Source: Candidatus Kuenenia stuttgartensis | Lineage (GTDB): Bacteria > Planctomycetota > JAKEIC01 > DYIT01 | Length of the DNA stretch: 64,000 nucleotides | Direction: 5' to 3' | Assembly: GCA_020723505.1 (NCBI GenBank) | Contig: DYIT01000011.1 | Span: 1 to 64,000 of the forward strand | Part shown: positions 47,277 to 56,627 of the stretch, piece by piece | Layout of the letters: the number at the start of each line of letters is the position of its first letter | Numbering within the stretch: position 1 is the stretch's first letter | Notes under the pieces: model-generated | Database searches by the model: none | Seen by the model: only the letters and a program-made list of their open reading frames with translations | What the model was told of the DNA's origin: nothing | Made by a program: the position numbers and the translations under genes

Positions 47277-48086
47277 ATGGCAAGGGAAATCGGATTCAGC
47301 CTCGCCGAAGCCGGGTATGCTTCGGAAATCTGCGGGCGGTTCAAGCCCTCGGCGGCGGCCTTGGCCCTCCTCAGGGACCAGATGACGCCGCCCGTCTTCG
47401 TCGCCGCGCTGCGGGACAACGGCCTCGACGCGGACGCGGCATGGTTCCTGGCGCATGCCCTGCCGAGGAGGCAGGCCGTCTGGTGGGCCTCCCAGTGCCT
47501 GCGGTCTGCCATGAAAGCGCCCCCGCCCGGGGACGAGGCGGCCATGGCCGCCTGCGAGCGCTGGGCCGTGGAACCCACCGAGGAGTCGCGCAGGACGGCG
47601 GAACGCTGCGCGAGGGAGCTCGAATTCGCCACGCCCCCCGCCGTGGCGGCCATGGCGGCGTTCCTGTCGAACGGGAGCATCTCCCCGGCCGATGCGCCAA
47701 TCGTGGGGCCGCAGCCGAACCTGACCGCCGACATGGCCAAGACCGCAGTGCTGACCGCCGCCGCCCTTGCCGGGCCGGAATCCGGGAGCCTCGGACGTTT
47801 TCTGGACACCGGGACCGACCTCGGCAGGACCATCGAGCGCTGGGTGGAGGTGGCGCAGGCCCTTGCGGACGAGCATGCGGCCGAAAGCAAGGACCCGGAA
47901 CGCAAGAGGCTCAAGGAGGCCGCAATCGAGGAGGCTGGCAGATCCCCGGCCGAGATTTCCGACAAGCGGATGACCGAGGAGACCGACCGGGCGCTGGGTC
48001 CGAAGCGCGCGGCCGAGGAGGAGAAGAAGAAGCGCCTCGATGCCATGGCCGCCGAAAGGGACAAGGACGAACATAAACCGGCATGA
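47277..48086 (+). CDS. DUF6931-like T6SS-associated protein
   Basis: RFKPSAAALALLRDQMTPPVFVAALRDNGLDADAAWFLAHALPRRQAVWWASQCLR; start at 47277 preceded by AGGGGGA. Confidence 0.75.
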   Translation: MAREIGFSLAEAGYASEICGRFKPSAAALALLRDQMTPPVFVAALRDNGLDADAAWFLAHALPRRQAVWWASQCLRSAMKAPPPGDEAAMAACERWAVEPTEESRRTAERCARELEFATPPAVAAMAAFLSNGSISPADAPIVGPQPNLTADMAKTAVLTAAALAGPESGSLGRFLDTGTDLGRTIERWVEVAQALADEHAAESKDPERKRLKEAAIEEAGRSPAEISDKRMTEETDRALGPKRAAEEEKKKRLDAMAAERDKDEHKPA

Positions 48087-48179
48087 CACCGGCGGGAACC
48101 CCTGGACGCGGCAGCCGGTCTTCACGGATTCGCCGGAATTCGGGAACCGGAGTCTGTAGGAAGCCGGGATTGTGGTTCT

Positions 48180-48201
48180 TTGGGATTTCGTTGGGATTTG
48201 G
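48180..48201. repeat. GGGATTT-rich intergenic repeat, copy 1 (TTGGGATTTCGTTGGGATTTGG)
   Basis: 21/22 match to the reverse complement of 50246-50267. Confidence 0.7.
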
Positions 48202-48223
48202 GATTTTCCCTTAGGAGTGATTA

Positions 48224-48514
48224 ATGCCGCAACCCGCAGCACAGGTTACAAGCATGCACGTTTGCCCCATGGTGACCGGGGTGGTCCCGCACGTGGGCGG
48301 ACCGATTTCAGGACCGGGTGCGGCGACGGTGCTCGTTGCGAACATGCCTGCCGCCGTGATGGGCGACATGGCGGTATGCGTCGGCCCGCCCGATTCCTGC
48401 GTGATGGGATCCCCTACCGTGCTCTTCTGCAACAAGCCGGCGGTGCGCATGGGCGACCCCACCGCCCACGGCGGAACCGTCGTCCTCGGCGCGTTCACCG
48501 TGCTCGTGGCCTGA
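48224..48514 (+). CDS. PAAR-domain spike-tip protein
   Basis: HVCPMVTGVVPHVGGPISGPGAATVLVANMPAAVMGDMAVCVGPPDSCVMGSPTVLFCNKPAVRMGDPTAHGG. Confidence 0.93.
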   Translation: MPQPAAQVTSMHVCPMVTGVVPHVGGPISGPGAATVLVANMPAAVMGDMAVCVGPPDSCVMGSPTVLFCNKPAVRMGDPTAHGGTVVLGAFTVLVA

Positions 48515-48540
48515 TTGCGCTGCACTTATTTTTTTAGATC

Positions 48541-48577
48541 CTGATTAACCTGATTTTTCTTCTGATTCACCTGATTC
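48541..48577. repeat. Short degenerate tandem repeat of CTGATT units
   Basis: Four CTGATT copies in ctgattaacctgatttttcttctgattcacctgatt. Confidence 0.6.
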
Positions 48578-48596
48578 CGAGCTGTTGTCGCCCCGG

Positions 48597-48622
48597 ATAA
48601 TTCACGTTCCTTCGTGAATTAT
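48597..48622. promoter_or_regulatory. Perfect 10-bp inverted repeat ATAATTCACG-TTCCTT-CGTGAATTAT upstream of the PNPOx-like gene; possible operator or terminator
   Basis: Inverted repeat read directly. Confidence 0.45.
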
Positions 48623-48680
48623 ACGGGTTAGAATCAGGACGATTCGTAACTCCCCATTGCGGTCCAAGGTGAAAGGCTCA

Positions 48681-49100
48681 ATGATGACCAGGTCCGAAGC
48701 CCTGAAGTTCATCTCGGAAAACCCCCTTGCCTTCGTGGCCACAGTCGAGGGAGACTGCCCGAGGGTGCGCGGCTTCATGACCGTCCGCGCCGACGAGAAG
48801 GGGCTTCTCTTCAACACCGGCAAATCCAAGGACGTCTTCCGGCAGCTGGGCAGGAATCCGAAGGTCGAGCTGTGCTTCTTCAGCCCGAAGACGAACGAGC
48901 AGCTCCGGGTGAGCGGGACCGTCGAGTTCACGGAAGACAAGGCCGTGAAGGACGCCGTGCTGGAGAAGTTCAAGTTCCTGAAACCCGTCGTGGAAAAGCA
49001 GGGGTACGGAGTAATGGCGCCCTTCTTCGTGCGCAAGGCCAGGGCCTGCCACTGGTCCTTCGACAAGAACATGCAGCCCAAGGAATGGTTCGACCTGTAG
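48681..49100 (+). CDS. Pyridoxamine 5'-phosphate oxidase-family (FMN-binding) protein
   Basis: LAFVATVEGDCPRVRGFMTVRADEKGLLFNTGKSKDVFRQLGRNPKVELCFF. Confidence 0.85.
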   Translation: MMTRSEALKFISENPLAFVATVEGDCPRVRGFMTVRADEKGLLFNTGKSKDVFRQLGRNPKVELCFFSPKTNEQLRVSGTVEFTEDKAVKDAVLEKFKFLKPVVEKQGYGVMAPFFVRKARACHWSFDKNMQPKEWFDL

Positions 49101-49224
49101 ACCCGGCATGAGGATCGGGGACTTGCCGCGTCCGCGGCGGATATTCCGGCTTTTCTCTTTCGGCACCCGGCTCGAATCGGGATAATCGCCACCCTTCGAG
49201 GATGTCCCCCGGCGGGAGTCCCGG

Positions 49225-50259
49225 ATGCAATCGGAAATCCACATGCCCGGATTGAGCCCGGAAACCGGCGTTGAGACAGGCCGCCCAGCGCAGTCCACCC
49301 TGCACCGCGCGTCGGGAAGGTGGCGCCTTGGATTCGCACTCGCCCTGTGCACTGCCCTTCTGTGGAGCGTCCTTCCCCTGGCCCTCAAGGACCTGCTCAG
49401 GCAGATGGACGCGTCCACCATTACGTGGTACAGGCTGTCCGTCTCCGCGGTCCTGCTCGCTGCATGGCTCGCGCCCAAGGGATTCGTCGTCCGTAAGGGG
49501 GGAGCAGCGGCCGGGACGCGGCGGATAGCCGCGCTCATGGCCCTGGCCGCGCTCGGGCTCTGCGCGAACTATATCCTGTACCTCATGGGGCTCGATCGCC
49601 TCACCCCTGGCGCCGCCCAGGTGCTCATCCAGCTCGGCCCGATGTTCATGGTGATGGGAGGCGTTCTGGTGTTCAGGGAAAAGCTCGCCCTTCCGCAGAA
49701 AGCGGGAGTCGCGGTCTTCGTTCTCGGGCTCCTGCTCTTCTTCAACCTCCGCCTGGGCGACCTCGCCTCCATGCCCCACGCATACGCAGGCGGGCTGGCT
49801 CTCATCGTTGCGGCCGCATTCGTATGGGCAGTGTATTCCATGGCCCAGAAACAGCTTCTCGTGAGCTATTCCTCCTCCTCAATCATGCTGGCCATCTACG
49901 TCTTCGCTTGCGCCGTCTTCCTCCCACTCTCCGCCCCGCTCGACGTCCTCAGGCTCGACGCCGTCGGCATCGGCCTGCTCGCCTTCGGAGCGCTGAACAC
50001 TCTCGCCGCGTACGGGTGCTTCGCCGAATCGCTGAACCACTGGGAGGCGTCGCGGGTTGGAGCAGTGCTCACAATCGTTCCGCTTCTGACCCTCTTCGCG
50101 CAATGGGCGGGGAACCTCCTGTTCCCGGGCCACGTCGAGTCCGAGCCGCTCAATGCCGCAGGGGCGGCGGGAGCCGCGATGGTCGTGGTAGGATCCCTCC
50201 TGGCTTCGCTGTGGAGGGGGGCGGGGAAATCCCAACCGCCGATAGCCAAATCCCAATGA
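49225..50259 (+). CDS. EamA/DMT-superfamily transporter
   Basis: About ten hydrophobic segments; two EamA halves (ALLWSVLPLALKDLLRQMDASTITWYRL; ALIVAAAFVWAVYSMAQKQLL). Confidence 0.85.
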   Translation: MQSEIHMPGLSPETGVETGRPAQSTLHRASGRWRLGFALALCTALLWSVLPLALKDLLRQMDASTITWYRLSVSAVLLAAWLAPKGFVVRKGGAAAGTRRIAALMALAALGLCANYILYLMGLDRLTPGAAQVLIQLGPMFMVMGGVLVFREKLALPQKAGVAVFVLGLLLFFNLRLGDLASMPHAYAGGLALIVAAAFVWAVYSMAQKQLLVSYSSSSIMLAIYVFACAVFLPLSAPLDVLRLDAVGIGLLAFGALNTLAAYGCFAESLNHWEASRVGAVLTIVPLLTLFAQWAGNLLFPGHVESEPLNAAGAAGAAMVVVGSLLASLWRGAGKSQPPIAKSQ

Positions 50260-50267
50260 AATCCCAA
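50246..50267. repeat. GGGATTT-rich intergenic repeat, copy 2, inverted (CCAAATCCCAATGAAATCCCAA)
   Basis: 21/22 match to the reverse complement of 48180-48201. Confidence 0.7.
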
Positions 50268-50371
50268 CATTCAATCTCCAAGGAAGTTACGGACGCAACT
50301 TGATTAATGTTCGCAAGATGGCAAATGTCGCCGGCATAAACCCGGTGGTTGTTTACTATTCGAGGCGGGCC

Positions 50372-52909
50372 ATGAGGGGATGTTTTACGGTTGCGGTTAT
50401 CTTACTGCTCACGGCCGTCGCCCAGGCACAGCAAGGGGAAGCCGGCGCCGACGTTTTCACGTGCGGCCTGCACGGCTTCAGCATGAAAAGACCGGACGGG
50501 AACTGGGCATTCGAGGAAAGCCAGGGCTCTTCAGACGAGGCCTATTCGCTCGCGCTGTATCCAAAGGACAGGAAAGGACTCGCGCAGGTCACAATCAGGG
50601 TGCGCACGCCGTCCGTCCCCGGGGCGAGCATGGAATACATGCGCGACGCGGCGCTCAAGTGGACCGAAGGGAAGCCGGAATACTCCGAAAGACTTAAAAT
50701 ATCCGTCGAACTGGCAGGCAGAAACGCGCCTGGATTGCAGGTCGACATGAAATCGGCAGGCAGGACGTTCCGCGTCCGCCAGTACTATCTGATTGAGGAG
50801 GGGCTGGAATTCACCGTGGGCTTCCATGCCGAGAGCATCCTGTTCGCCGGCCTTGAACCCGCTTTCCTGGCGATTGTCGGGACGTTCAGGTTCATCCCTC
50901 GTTCCGGGGACGCGGGCGGAACGGCTGCGCTCAACGCCCTCGCCGCTCGCTGCGGATCCGAGATTCACTGGGCCCCGACCTGGCAGGAAGCCTCTGAAAG
51001 GGCGCGGCGCGAGGGCAAGCTCGTCCTGGTCATGGTCAGGGCTGCCGGCGGTTTCCGGACCACCGACTCCTTCATGTCGTGGGGTTTCATGGACCAGGAC
51101 GTGATTGACCTGGCAAGGAGCGGGTTCGTCGCGTGGCGGTTCGAAAAAGGCCGCGGAGCGCCGTTCGAAGCCGAGAGGGCCTACGGGCTCGGACCCTCGA
51201 CCTTCGGCACGTCCCTTCTGGCCGCCACTCCCGAAGGCGAGGTCATCGGCGACACGTTCAGCATGGAGCCTTCTTCGCTGTGCCGATTCCTAATCAGGGT
51301 ACTGGAATCCCGGCCTGGCGCCCCCTCCGCGCCCCCCGAAGGTTTGAAGGGCGCGGCGCTGGCGGAATGGCACATCCGGAGGGGGGAATACTCGAAGGCG
51401 GCTGCGCTCCTGGAATCTCCCTCTGCTCCCGGCGAGCGCAGGGTCAAGGCTTCCCTGCACCGGAGGCTCCGCGAGGGCGCGGCTGCAATCGCCGAGATCG
51501 ACGCTGCCATTGCCGCCGGCGACCGCAGGATGGCCGGGGACCTCGATCTGGACAGGGCGGTGGTGCTCATGAGAATGGGCAGGTTCAACGAAGCCTATCC
51601 CGCCATATCCTCGTTTCTCGACGCTTATCCTGAATCCGACCGCGTTCCCGAGGCGCTCTACTTGCATGGCGCATGTTCGTTCATGGTCGCAAGCGCGAAG
51701 TCCGCAGGAGAGATTTGGATGGACCTCACGACCCGACATCCGGGAAGCAGGTGGGCATGGAAAGCCGCGGCGGGGCTCCTTGGAACAGGTTTTTCCATGG
51801 GCGTCGCGGAACGGGTCTCCTGGCCTTCCGATGAGGTGCTTGAAACGCTCGATCCTCCCGAGCCGCCGGGGCAGGCTCCCGCCGATGCGGCCAGGGACGA
51901 GGAGCAGGCGGTCCGGTACCTGCTCGACCGTCAGAGGAGCGACGGGGCATGGATATGCCCGACCGAGGTCGCGCAGTCGTCCGACAGAATCCCCGGCGAT
52001 TTCACGATAGCCATCTCCGCGATTTGCGCCCTGAGCCTCATGCCGAGCTCCGATTCCCCTCCCGTCCTGTCGGCCATTCGCAGGGCAATCGGCTTCATTC
52101 GCAAGGCATGGGCAATCAGGTCAGTCTCGGACGAAGGGAAATACTTCATGGATTACGGCGTTTGGAGCAGGTCCTACATGCTCCTGTGCATGGCCGAGGC
52201 GTCCCTGAGGAGGATTGTCCCGGCCGCCGGTGCTAGGAAGGTCATGTCGGAACTGGTGCGGGACTTGAAGGACAGGCAGAAGCCCGGCGGAGGCTTCAGT
52301 TATTACGTCACGCGCGACCTGAGGACCGCAGCCTCGCCTGCGAACCAGTCCATCTCCTTCGTGACCGCGGGCGCGCTGATTGCGCTTGCGCGTGCCCGCG
52401 ACGCAGGCGTCGAGATTCCGGAGGACATGAGCGAAGCCGCGGTCCGGTGCCTCGAGTCGATGGCGAATCCGGACGGCACGTTCGAGTACATGATCTTCCA
52501 CGATTCTCCCGACGCACTGCGCAAGCCCAATCCCGCCGGATCCGCGGGAAGGGGTCCCGTTTGCGCCCTGGCTCTTCTCAGGTGGGGAAAGGCCGGACCC
52601 GACCGAATCCGCAAGACGATCGACGCGTTCCTCGAGCACAGGGCGTCGTATGCCAGGGAGAAATGGAAGACGCTCATGCATACCGCGCCGGACGGCCAGG
52701 GATCGCACTACCTCCTGTTCGATTACGCATGCGCCGCATCGGCCCTCGCCGAGCTGCCCCCAGGGGATCGCGCCTTGCGGCGCAAGCCAATCCTGGACCT
52801 CGTCATGGACCTCAGAGGGAAGAACGGCTGCTGGATTGACAATCCGATGATGGGGCCGCACTTCGGCGCCGCCATGGCCCTGATTGCAATGCAGGCTTTG
52901 AAGGGGTAG
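50372..52909 (+). CDS. Secreted multidomain protein: thioredoxin-like domain, TPR-like region, terpenoid-cyclase-like alpha toroid
   Basis: Signal peptide MRGCFTVAVILLLTAVAQA; HWAPTWQEASERARREGKLVLVMVRAAGG; AVRYLLDRQRSDGAWICP and later toroid repeats. Confidence 0.7.
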   Translation: MRGCFTVAVILLLTAVAQAQQGEAGADVFTCGLHGFSMKRPDGNWAFEESQGSSDEAYSLALYPKDRKGLAQVTIRVRTPSVPGASMEYMRDAALKWTEGKPEYSERLKISVELAGRNAPGLQVDMKSAGRTFRVRQYYLIEEGLEFTVGFHAESILFAGLEPAFLAIVGTFRFIPRSGDAGGTAALNALAARCGSEIHWAPTWQEASERARREGKLVLVMVRAAGGFRTTDSFMSWGFMDQDVIDLARSGFVAWRFEKGRGAPFEAERAYGLGPSTFGTSLLAATPEGEVIGDTFSMEPSSLCRFLIRVLESRPGAPSAPPEGLKGAALAEWHIRRGEYSKAAALLESPSAPGERRVKASLHRRLREGAAAIAEIDAAIAAGDRRMAGDLDLDRAVVLMRMGRFNEAYPAISSFLDAYPESDRVPEALYLHGACSFMVASAKSAGEIWMDLTTRHPGSRWAWKAAAGLLGTGFSMGVAERVSWPSDEVLETLDPPEPPGQAPADAARDEEQAVRYLLDRQRSDGAWICPTEVAQSSDRIPGDFTIAISAICALSLMPSSDSPPVLSAIRRAIGFIRKAWAIRSVSDEGKYFMDYGVWSRSYMLLCMAEASLRRIVPAAGARKVMSELVRDLKDRQKPGGGFSYYVTRDLRTAASPANQSISFVTAGALIALARARDAGVEIPEDMSEAAVRCLESMANPDGTFEYMIFHDSPDALRKPNPAGSAGRGPVCALALLRWGKAGPDRIRKTIDAFLEHRASYAREKWKTLMHTAPDGQGSHYLLFDYACAASALAELPPGDRALRRKPILDLVMDLRGKNGCWIDNPMMGPHFGAAMALIAMQALKG

Positions 52910-53004
52910 CCGGATTTGGACATTGCTCATGCCGCCCGCGGCATAAGGGGCGAAGAGTCCGGAATCTTCGGGCGACTCGCCCCGATTCCCGGAACACGAT
53001 TGAC

Positions 53005-56000
53005 TCATTCCAAACCCTCAATCGAGACGGTCCCGTCCATCGACACCATGATGTTGCATACTTCCACCGCACTGGTGCACTTGTCCAGGAGAACCGCCGC
53101 CCAACGGACCTTTTCCTGCGGCAGTCCGGCATGCGTCGCTATCCTGACCAGGGCGTTTGTCGACTCGCCCATGCGGTTCACGTTGCCGGCGTAGTAATTG
53201 AGGAACACCCGATACGTCCCCGGAACCAGCCGCCCGGATTTGTACCTTTCAGGGCCATACCCCTCCCGGAAATCGCAGCTCAGAACCGCGCCCGAAGCCG
53301 AGCGCGGGTGGTCGTAAAGGACCTTCTCGCCGGACGGCTCGATGACCCACAGGTCCACGTCCGTGTTGTCCGTGTTCCATGTCACGGTCACGGAAAGTGC
53401 AACTGGGGCCATATTGGCGGGGGATGGCGTCAATTCCGAAATCCATGCGTCATCGAGCCCCCTGACGCTGCCGAGCCTCGTGCGCGCCTTGAACTCGCCG
53501 TATTCTTCCAGAATCACTTCCCTCAGCCCGTTGAACCTTCTGTCCCAGTTCCCGCTGCACGCCACCTCGTAACATATGACCGCCTGCCTGTGCATCCCGA
53601 GCATCTCGAACGTCCTCGCGGCTTCGATCCACGGCTGCGGCTCGAAAGGCCTTTCGCGAATGACCCTCATGAACAGGGGCAATGCTCCAGCGGGCGATCC
53701 CCAGCATGCGAGGCGGTACGCGACCGTCTCGCGCACGCCCGGCTCCATGAGCGGCAAATCGAGCAGAGACGTCAGCGCCCTCACTGCCTTCACGGCCTCG
53801 CCTCCCCGCTTCCTGCGCAACGCCTCGTCCAGCACCGCCTTGCACGACGGGGACGCCTTCGAGATTTCAAGGAGATATTCAAAGCCGGCATCCGAATGAA
53901 CGACCGGCGCGTCAAACGTCTTCCTGCATGCAGGCAGCCAGTCCTGCGAGGGGATGCGCATTGCAAGGCAGGTTACGGTCTTCTTCATTGCTTCCTGAAT
54001 GGGCGCCTTGCGGATTAGTTCAGCCCACATATCGAATTCGGAGCCCTTGGCGGCTTTGAACCTCGCTATCTCCGCCATGCCCGCGTTCTTGAGCCCCGAA
54101 GACGCCATCGATTCCCCTATCCCGAACCGCTTGTAGTCCGAGTCACGCTCCAGAACGAGGAACGACGCGGCGCCCGACGCGATGTTGAACCTCTGGCAGT
54201 ACGCCACAATCAGGTCCTCGAGCGCGGGATTCCCAGTACTCTCTAGCTCCCTCACGACCGCCTCTCCGAACGCCCTTCCCGCCATGGGCGACATCCCGTC
54301 AATCCTCAGGGAATATTCCCTTTCGTACTCCAGTCTGTCCTCCCTGCATGAGAGCGAAACGCGCAGGACGCCCTTGCCGGAGGCCTTTCCGCAGATCTCG
54401 ACCTCCCCGCCGGGGCTCACGCACTGCATCCCTCCGGGCATGAGGAAGTCCTTCACTCCCACGCCCGACGCCGCGGCGGAGCGGATTGATATCACGGGCT
54501 TGCGGTGGGCCAGGCAGGCTGCCTGTATGTCGGCAGGGGAAAAGCAGGAGAAGAACCCGCCGCCTTCGGACGCGAGCATCCTGAACAGGTCCGCGTTCTC
54601 GTCCCCGAGCCCGAACCTGTAGCAGAAGAACCTGGCACCGGCCATGCCGGCGGCTTTCGCCGCAAGGCGCGCGTTCCCGGTCTCGCCCATCGTCGCGTTC
54701 CCGTCCGACAGCAGGAAGACCGCGGTTCCGGGGCCGCGCTTCGACGCGGAGACGTGGTTCGCGAGGAGATCAAGCGCTGATCCCAAATCCGTGCCGCCTT
54801 CAAAAACCAGGTCCCTCACAGCGGACTTCGCCGCCTCCCGTGATTCCCCGCCGTTGGCCGCCCAGACGTCGCTGCCAATCCTCAAAAACCTCGCCCCGGA
54901 GTCGAACGAGAGCACCGAGAACATCTTAATCGTGTCGTCGCTCCTGAGAACCGTTTCCATCATCTGCAGGGCGAGTTCGGATCTCTGGCCCCTCGAGGAC
55001 GCCGAGGTGTCAATCATGAACACGGCGCGACCGGTCTCGCGCATCGAGTTGGGAACCGCTCCCAGCACCGTGAGCCGCGCGTGGAAATACGTCTCGCCGG
55101 GCGAATCGGATCCGCTGATTACCTGCATTCCCGGATTCGCGGGCGCAAATTCGAAGAACGCGTCTCCCCCCGGGCCTTTGCCGGCCCATGAAGCCGTGCA
55201 TGCGACGACTCCGCCTCCTTCGCGAACCTCGTAATTCGCGGGCGCAATGAACCCCGACTTGGAGTCGGAAGACCGCGCATTGAAGGCGAATCCCAGGCTC
55301 TCCATCGCCGCGTCGGGAAGCGGGAACCTGTACATCATGCGTCCGTCCTGCATGGGCAAAGTTTCCTCGTAGGCGATTATCACCCTGTTCATGCCAAGCG
55401 GCTGTATCGGAAACACCCTGCCGGTGAAGAAGTTGCCGTCGTCCTTCTCGAGAAGCGCGGGGTCTATCCTGACGCGCGTTATCTTCTCGAACGCCTCCCT
55501 TCCTTCATCGCGCTTCACCACGCGGGCCTGGCGCAGTTCGCCCCAGTCCCTGTCTGCTTCCGGAAACAGCGGAGCAACCGACGGCGACACAATCTCACCG
55601 GGCAAATCGGGAGGCGATGTTTTTCCCATGGGGAAACCGGCCGGGCGCACTCTCGTGCCCACGTACATCGCGTACCCGCAGACCGAAGCGCCTGAAGGAA
55701 CAGGGTATTTGAAGGTCCCCTCCAGCATGCGCTGATGCGGGTTCCGGAACACGTGATCAACGACGGTGCGCGCCCTGTGACCCTCGATCGTCACTCGCAC
55801 CTCCATCCGGACAAGGTCGAGCCTGTTCGATCCGCCGACGCTCACTTCCGCGAATCCCGGCCTGCATGATGCATGGGGCTTGAATCGGCGCTTCATCGCT
55901 TCCGCCGTGCAGAATCTTTGACCCGGCTCGCGCAGGTCCGACGAGGAAATCCGGCCTTCTTCGTCATTTCGCAGGTCGCGACGGCCCCCGAACCTGCCTG

Positions 56001-56448
56001 CGTAGGCCCCGCCCGATCCCCCGCCTATTCCGATTGCGGAGTTCCAGTACTTGCCGCTGAACGGCCTGTCGTCTCCTCCCTTCGAGCTTTCATAGTCCTC
56101 GCTGCTATCCGCGGATTCGTTGCGGTCCGAAAGTTCCGCATCGGTCAGGATTGGATCCTCGAAGGCCGGCATACCCACGGGATTTCCCGGCTCCTCGTCG
56201 AAGACGCTCGGCAATATCTCTTCTTCGGGATCCGTCGGATCGGAGGGCTGCATGATTGAGGCCGAAACCGCCTGCTGGTCGAGCGGCCTGTATTCCGTGA
56301 CGACAACGAGCCCTGCCCCGGCCAGCATCAGGCCGTTGAGGACGGCAGATACCACCCAGACCGGGACCACCCGGATTCTGGAGGCGGATAGGGTTTTCAA
56401 AGCGGACTTCGACAGCGTTCCCAGCATACGGAATGGAATTGCGGACAT
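53005..56448 (-). CDS. VIT domain / VWA domain / DUF2135 protein
   Basis: VEVRVTIEGHRARTVVDHVFRNPHQRMLEGTFKYPVPSGASV; AVFMIDTSASSRGQRSELALQMM; VTVTWNTDNTDVDLWVIEPSGEKVLYDHP. Confidence 0.88.
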   Translation of the reverse strand: MSAIPFRMLGTLSKSALKTLSASRIRVVPVWVVSAVLNGLMLAGAGLVVVTEYRPLDQQAVSASIMQPSDPTDPEEEILPSVFDEEPGNPVGMPAFEDPILTDAELSDRNESADSSEDYESSKGGDDRPFSGKYWNSAIGIGGGSGGAYAGRFGGRRDLRNDEEGRISSSDLREPGQRFCTAEAMKRRFKPHASCRPGFAEVSVGGSNRLDLVRMEVRVTIEGHRARTVVDHVFRNPHQRMLEGTFKYPVPSGASVCGYAMYVGTRVRPAGFPMGKTSPPDLPGEIVSPSVAPLFPEADRDWGELRQARVVKRDEGREAFEKITRVRIDPALLEKDDGNFFTGRVFPIQPLGMNRVIIAYEETLPMQDGRMMYRFPLPDAAMESLGFAFNARSSDSKSGFIAPANYEVREGGGVVACTASWAGKGPGGDAFFEFAPANPGMQVISGSDSPGETYFHARLTVLGAVPNSMRETGRAVFMIDTSASSRGQRSELALQMMETVLRSDDTIKMFSVLSFDSGARFLRIGSDVWAANGGESREAAKSAVRDLVFEGGTDLGSALDLLANHVSASKRGPGTAVFLLSDGNATMGETGNARLAAKAAGMAGARFFCYRFGLGDENADLFRMLASEGGGFFSCFSPADIQAACLAHRKPVISIRSAAASGVGVKDFLMPGGMQCVSPGGEVEICGKASGKGVLRVSLSCREDRLEYEREYSLRIDGMSPMAGRAFGEAVVRELESTGNPALEDLIVAYCQRFNIASGAASFLVLERDSDYKRFGIGESMASSGLKNAGMAEIARFKAAKGSEFDMWAELIRKAPIQEAMKKTVTCLAMRIPSQDWLPACRKTFDAPVVHSDAGFEYLLEISKASPSCKAVLDEALRRKRGGEAVKAVRALTSLLDLPLMEPGVRETVAYRLACWGSPAGALPLFMRVIRERPFEPQPWIEAARTFEMLGMHRQAVICYEVACSGNWDRRFNGLREVILEEYGEFKARTRLGSVRGLDDAWISELTPSPANMAPVALSVTVTWNTDNTDVDLWVIEPSGEKVLYDHPRSASGAVLSCDFREGYGPERYKSGRLVPGTYRVFLNYYAGNVNRMGESTNALVRIATHAGLPQEKVRWAAVLLDKCTSAVEVCNIMVSMDGTVSIEGLE

Positions 56449-56513
56449 GTCAACCTCCTTGGTCTAACAGCGGTCCGCAATGGTATTAACGATGGCGGTG
56501 GAAAAAGTTCACT

Positions 56514-56556
56514 GATTTTTGCGAATCCTGGATAATTCCTAGGATCCGCAAAAATC
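56514..56556. other. Long imperfect inverted repeat GATTTTTGCGAATCCTGG...CCTAGGATCCGCAAAAATC in an intergenic gap
   Basis: About 18-bp stem read directly; T/A polarity is opposite to a classical intrinsic terminator. Confidence 0.6.
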
Positions 56557-56627
56557 AATATAGGTGATTCCCCATGCTAATCCCGCCGGGCTTTAAGCCT
56601 CAAATGGCGGGAATGGCAGGGAGAATC

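Noticed and set aside
42677-48064. 1795-aa minus-strand ORF antisense to tssH/vgrG
   Set aside because: Shadow ORF in high-GC DNA; Arg/Leu/Gly/Asp-rich translation without family features, fully antisense to confidently identified T6SS genes.
19715-48514. Interpretation as a prophage or extracellular phage-tail-like particle (eCIS/R-type pyocin)
   Set aside because: TssA, TagJ, TssB/C, ClpV, Hcp and DUF4123 are T6SS-specific; no phage capsid, terminase, lysis or tail-fibre genes seen.
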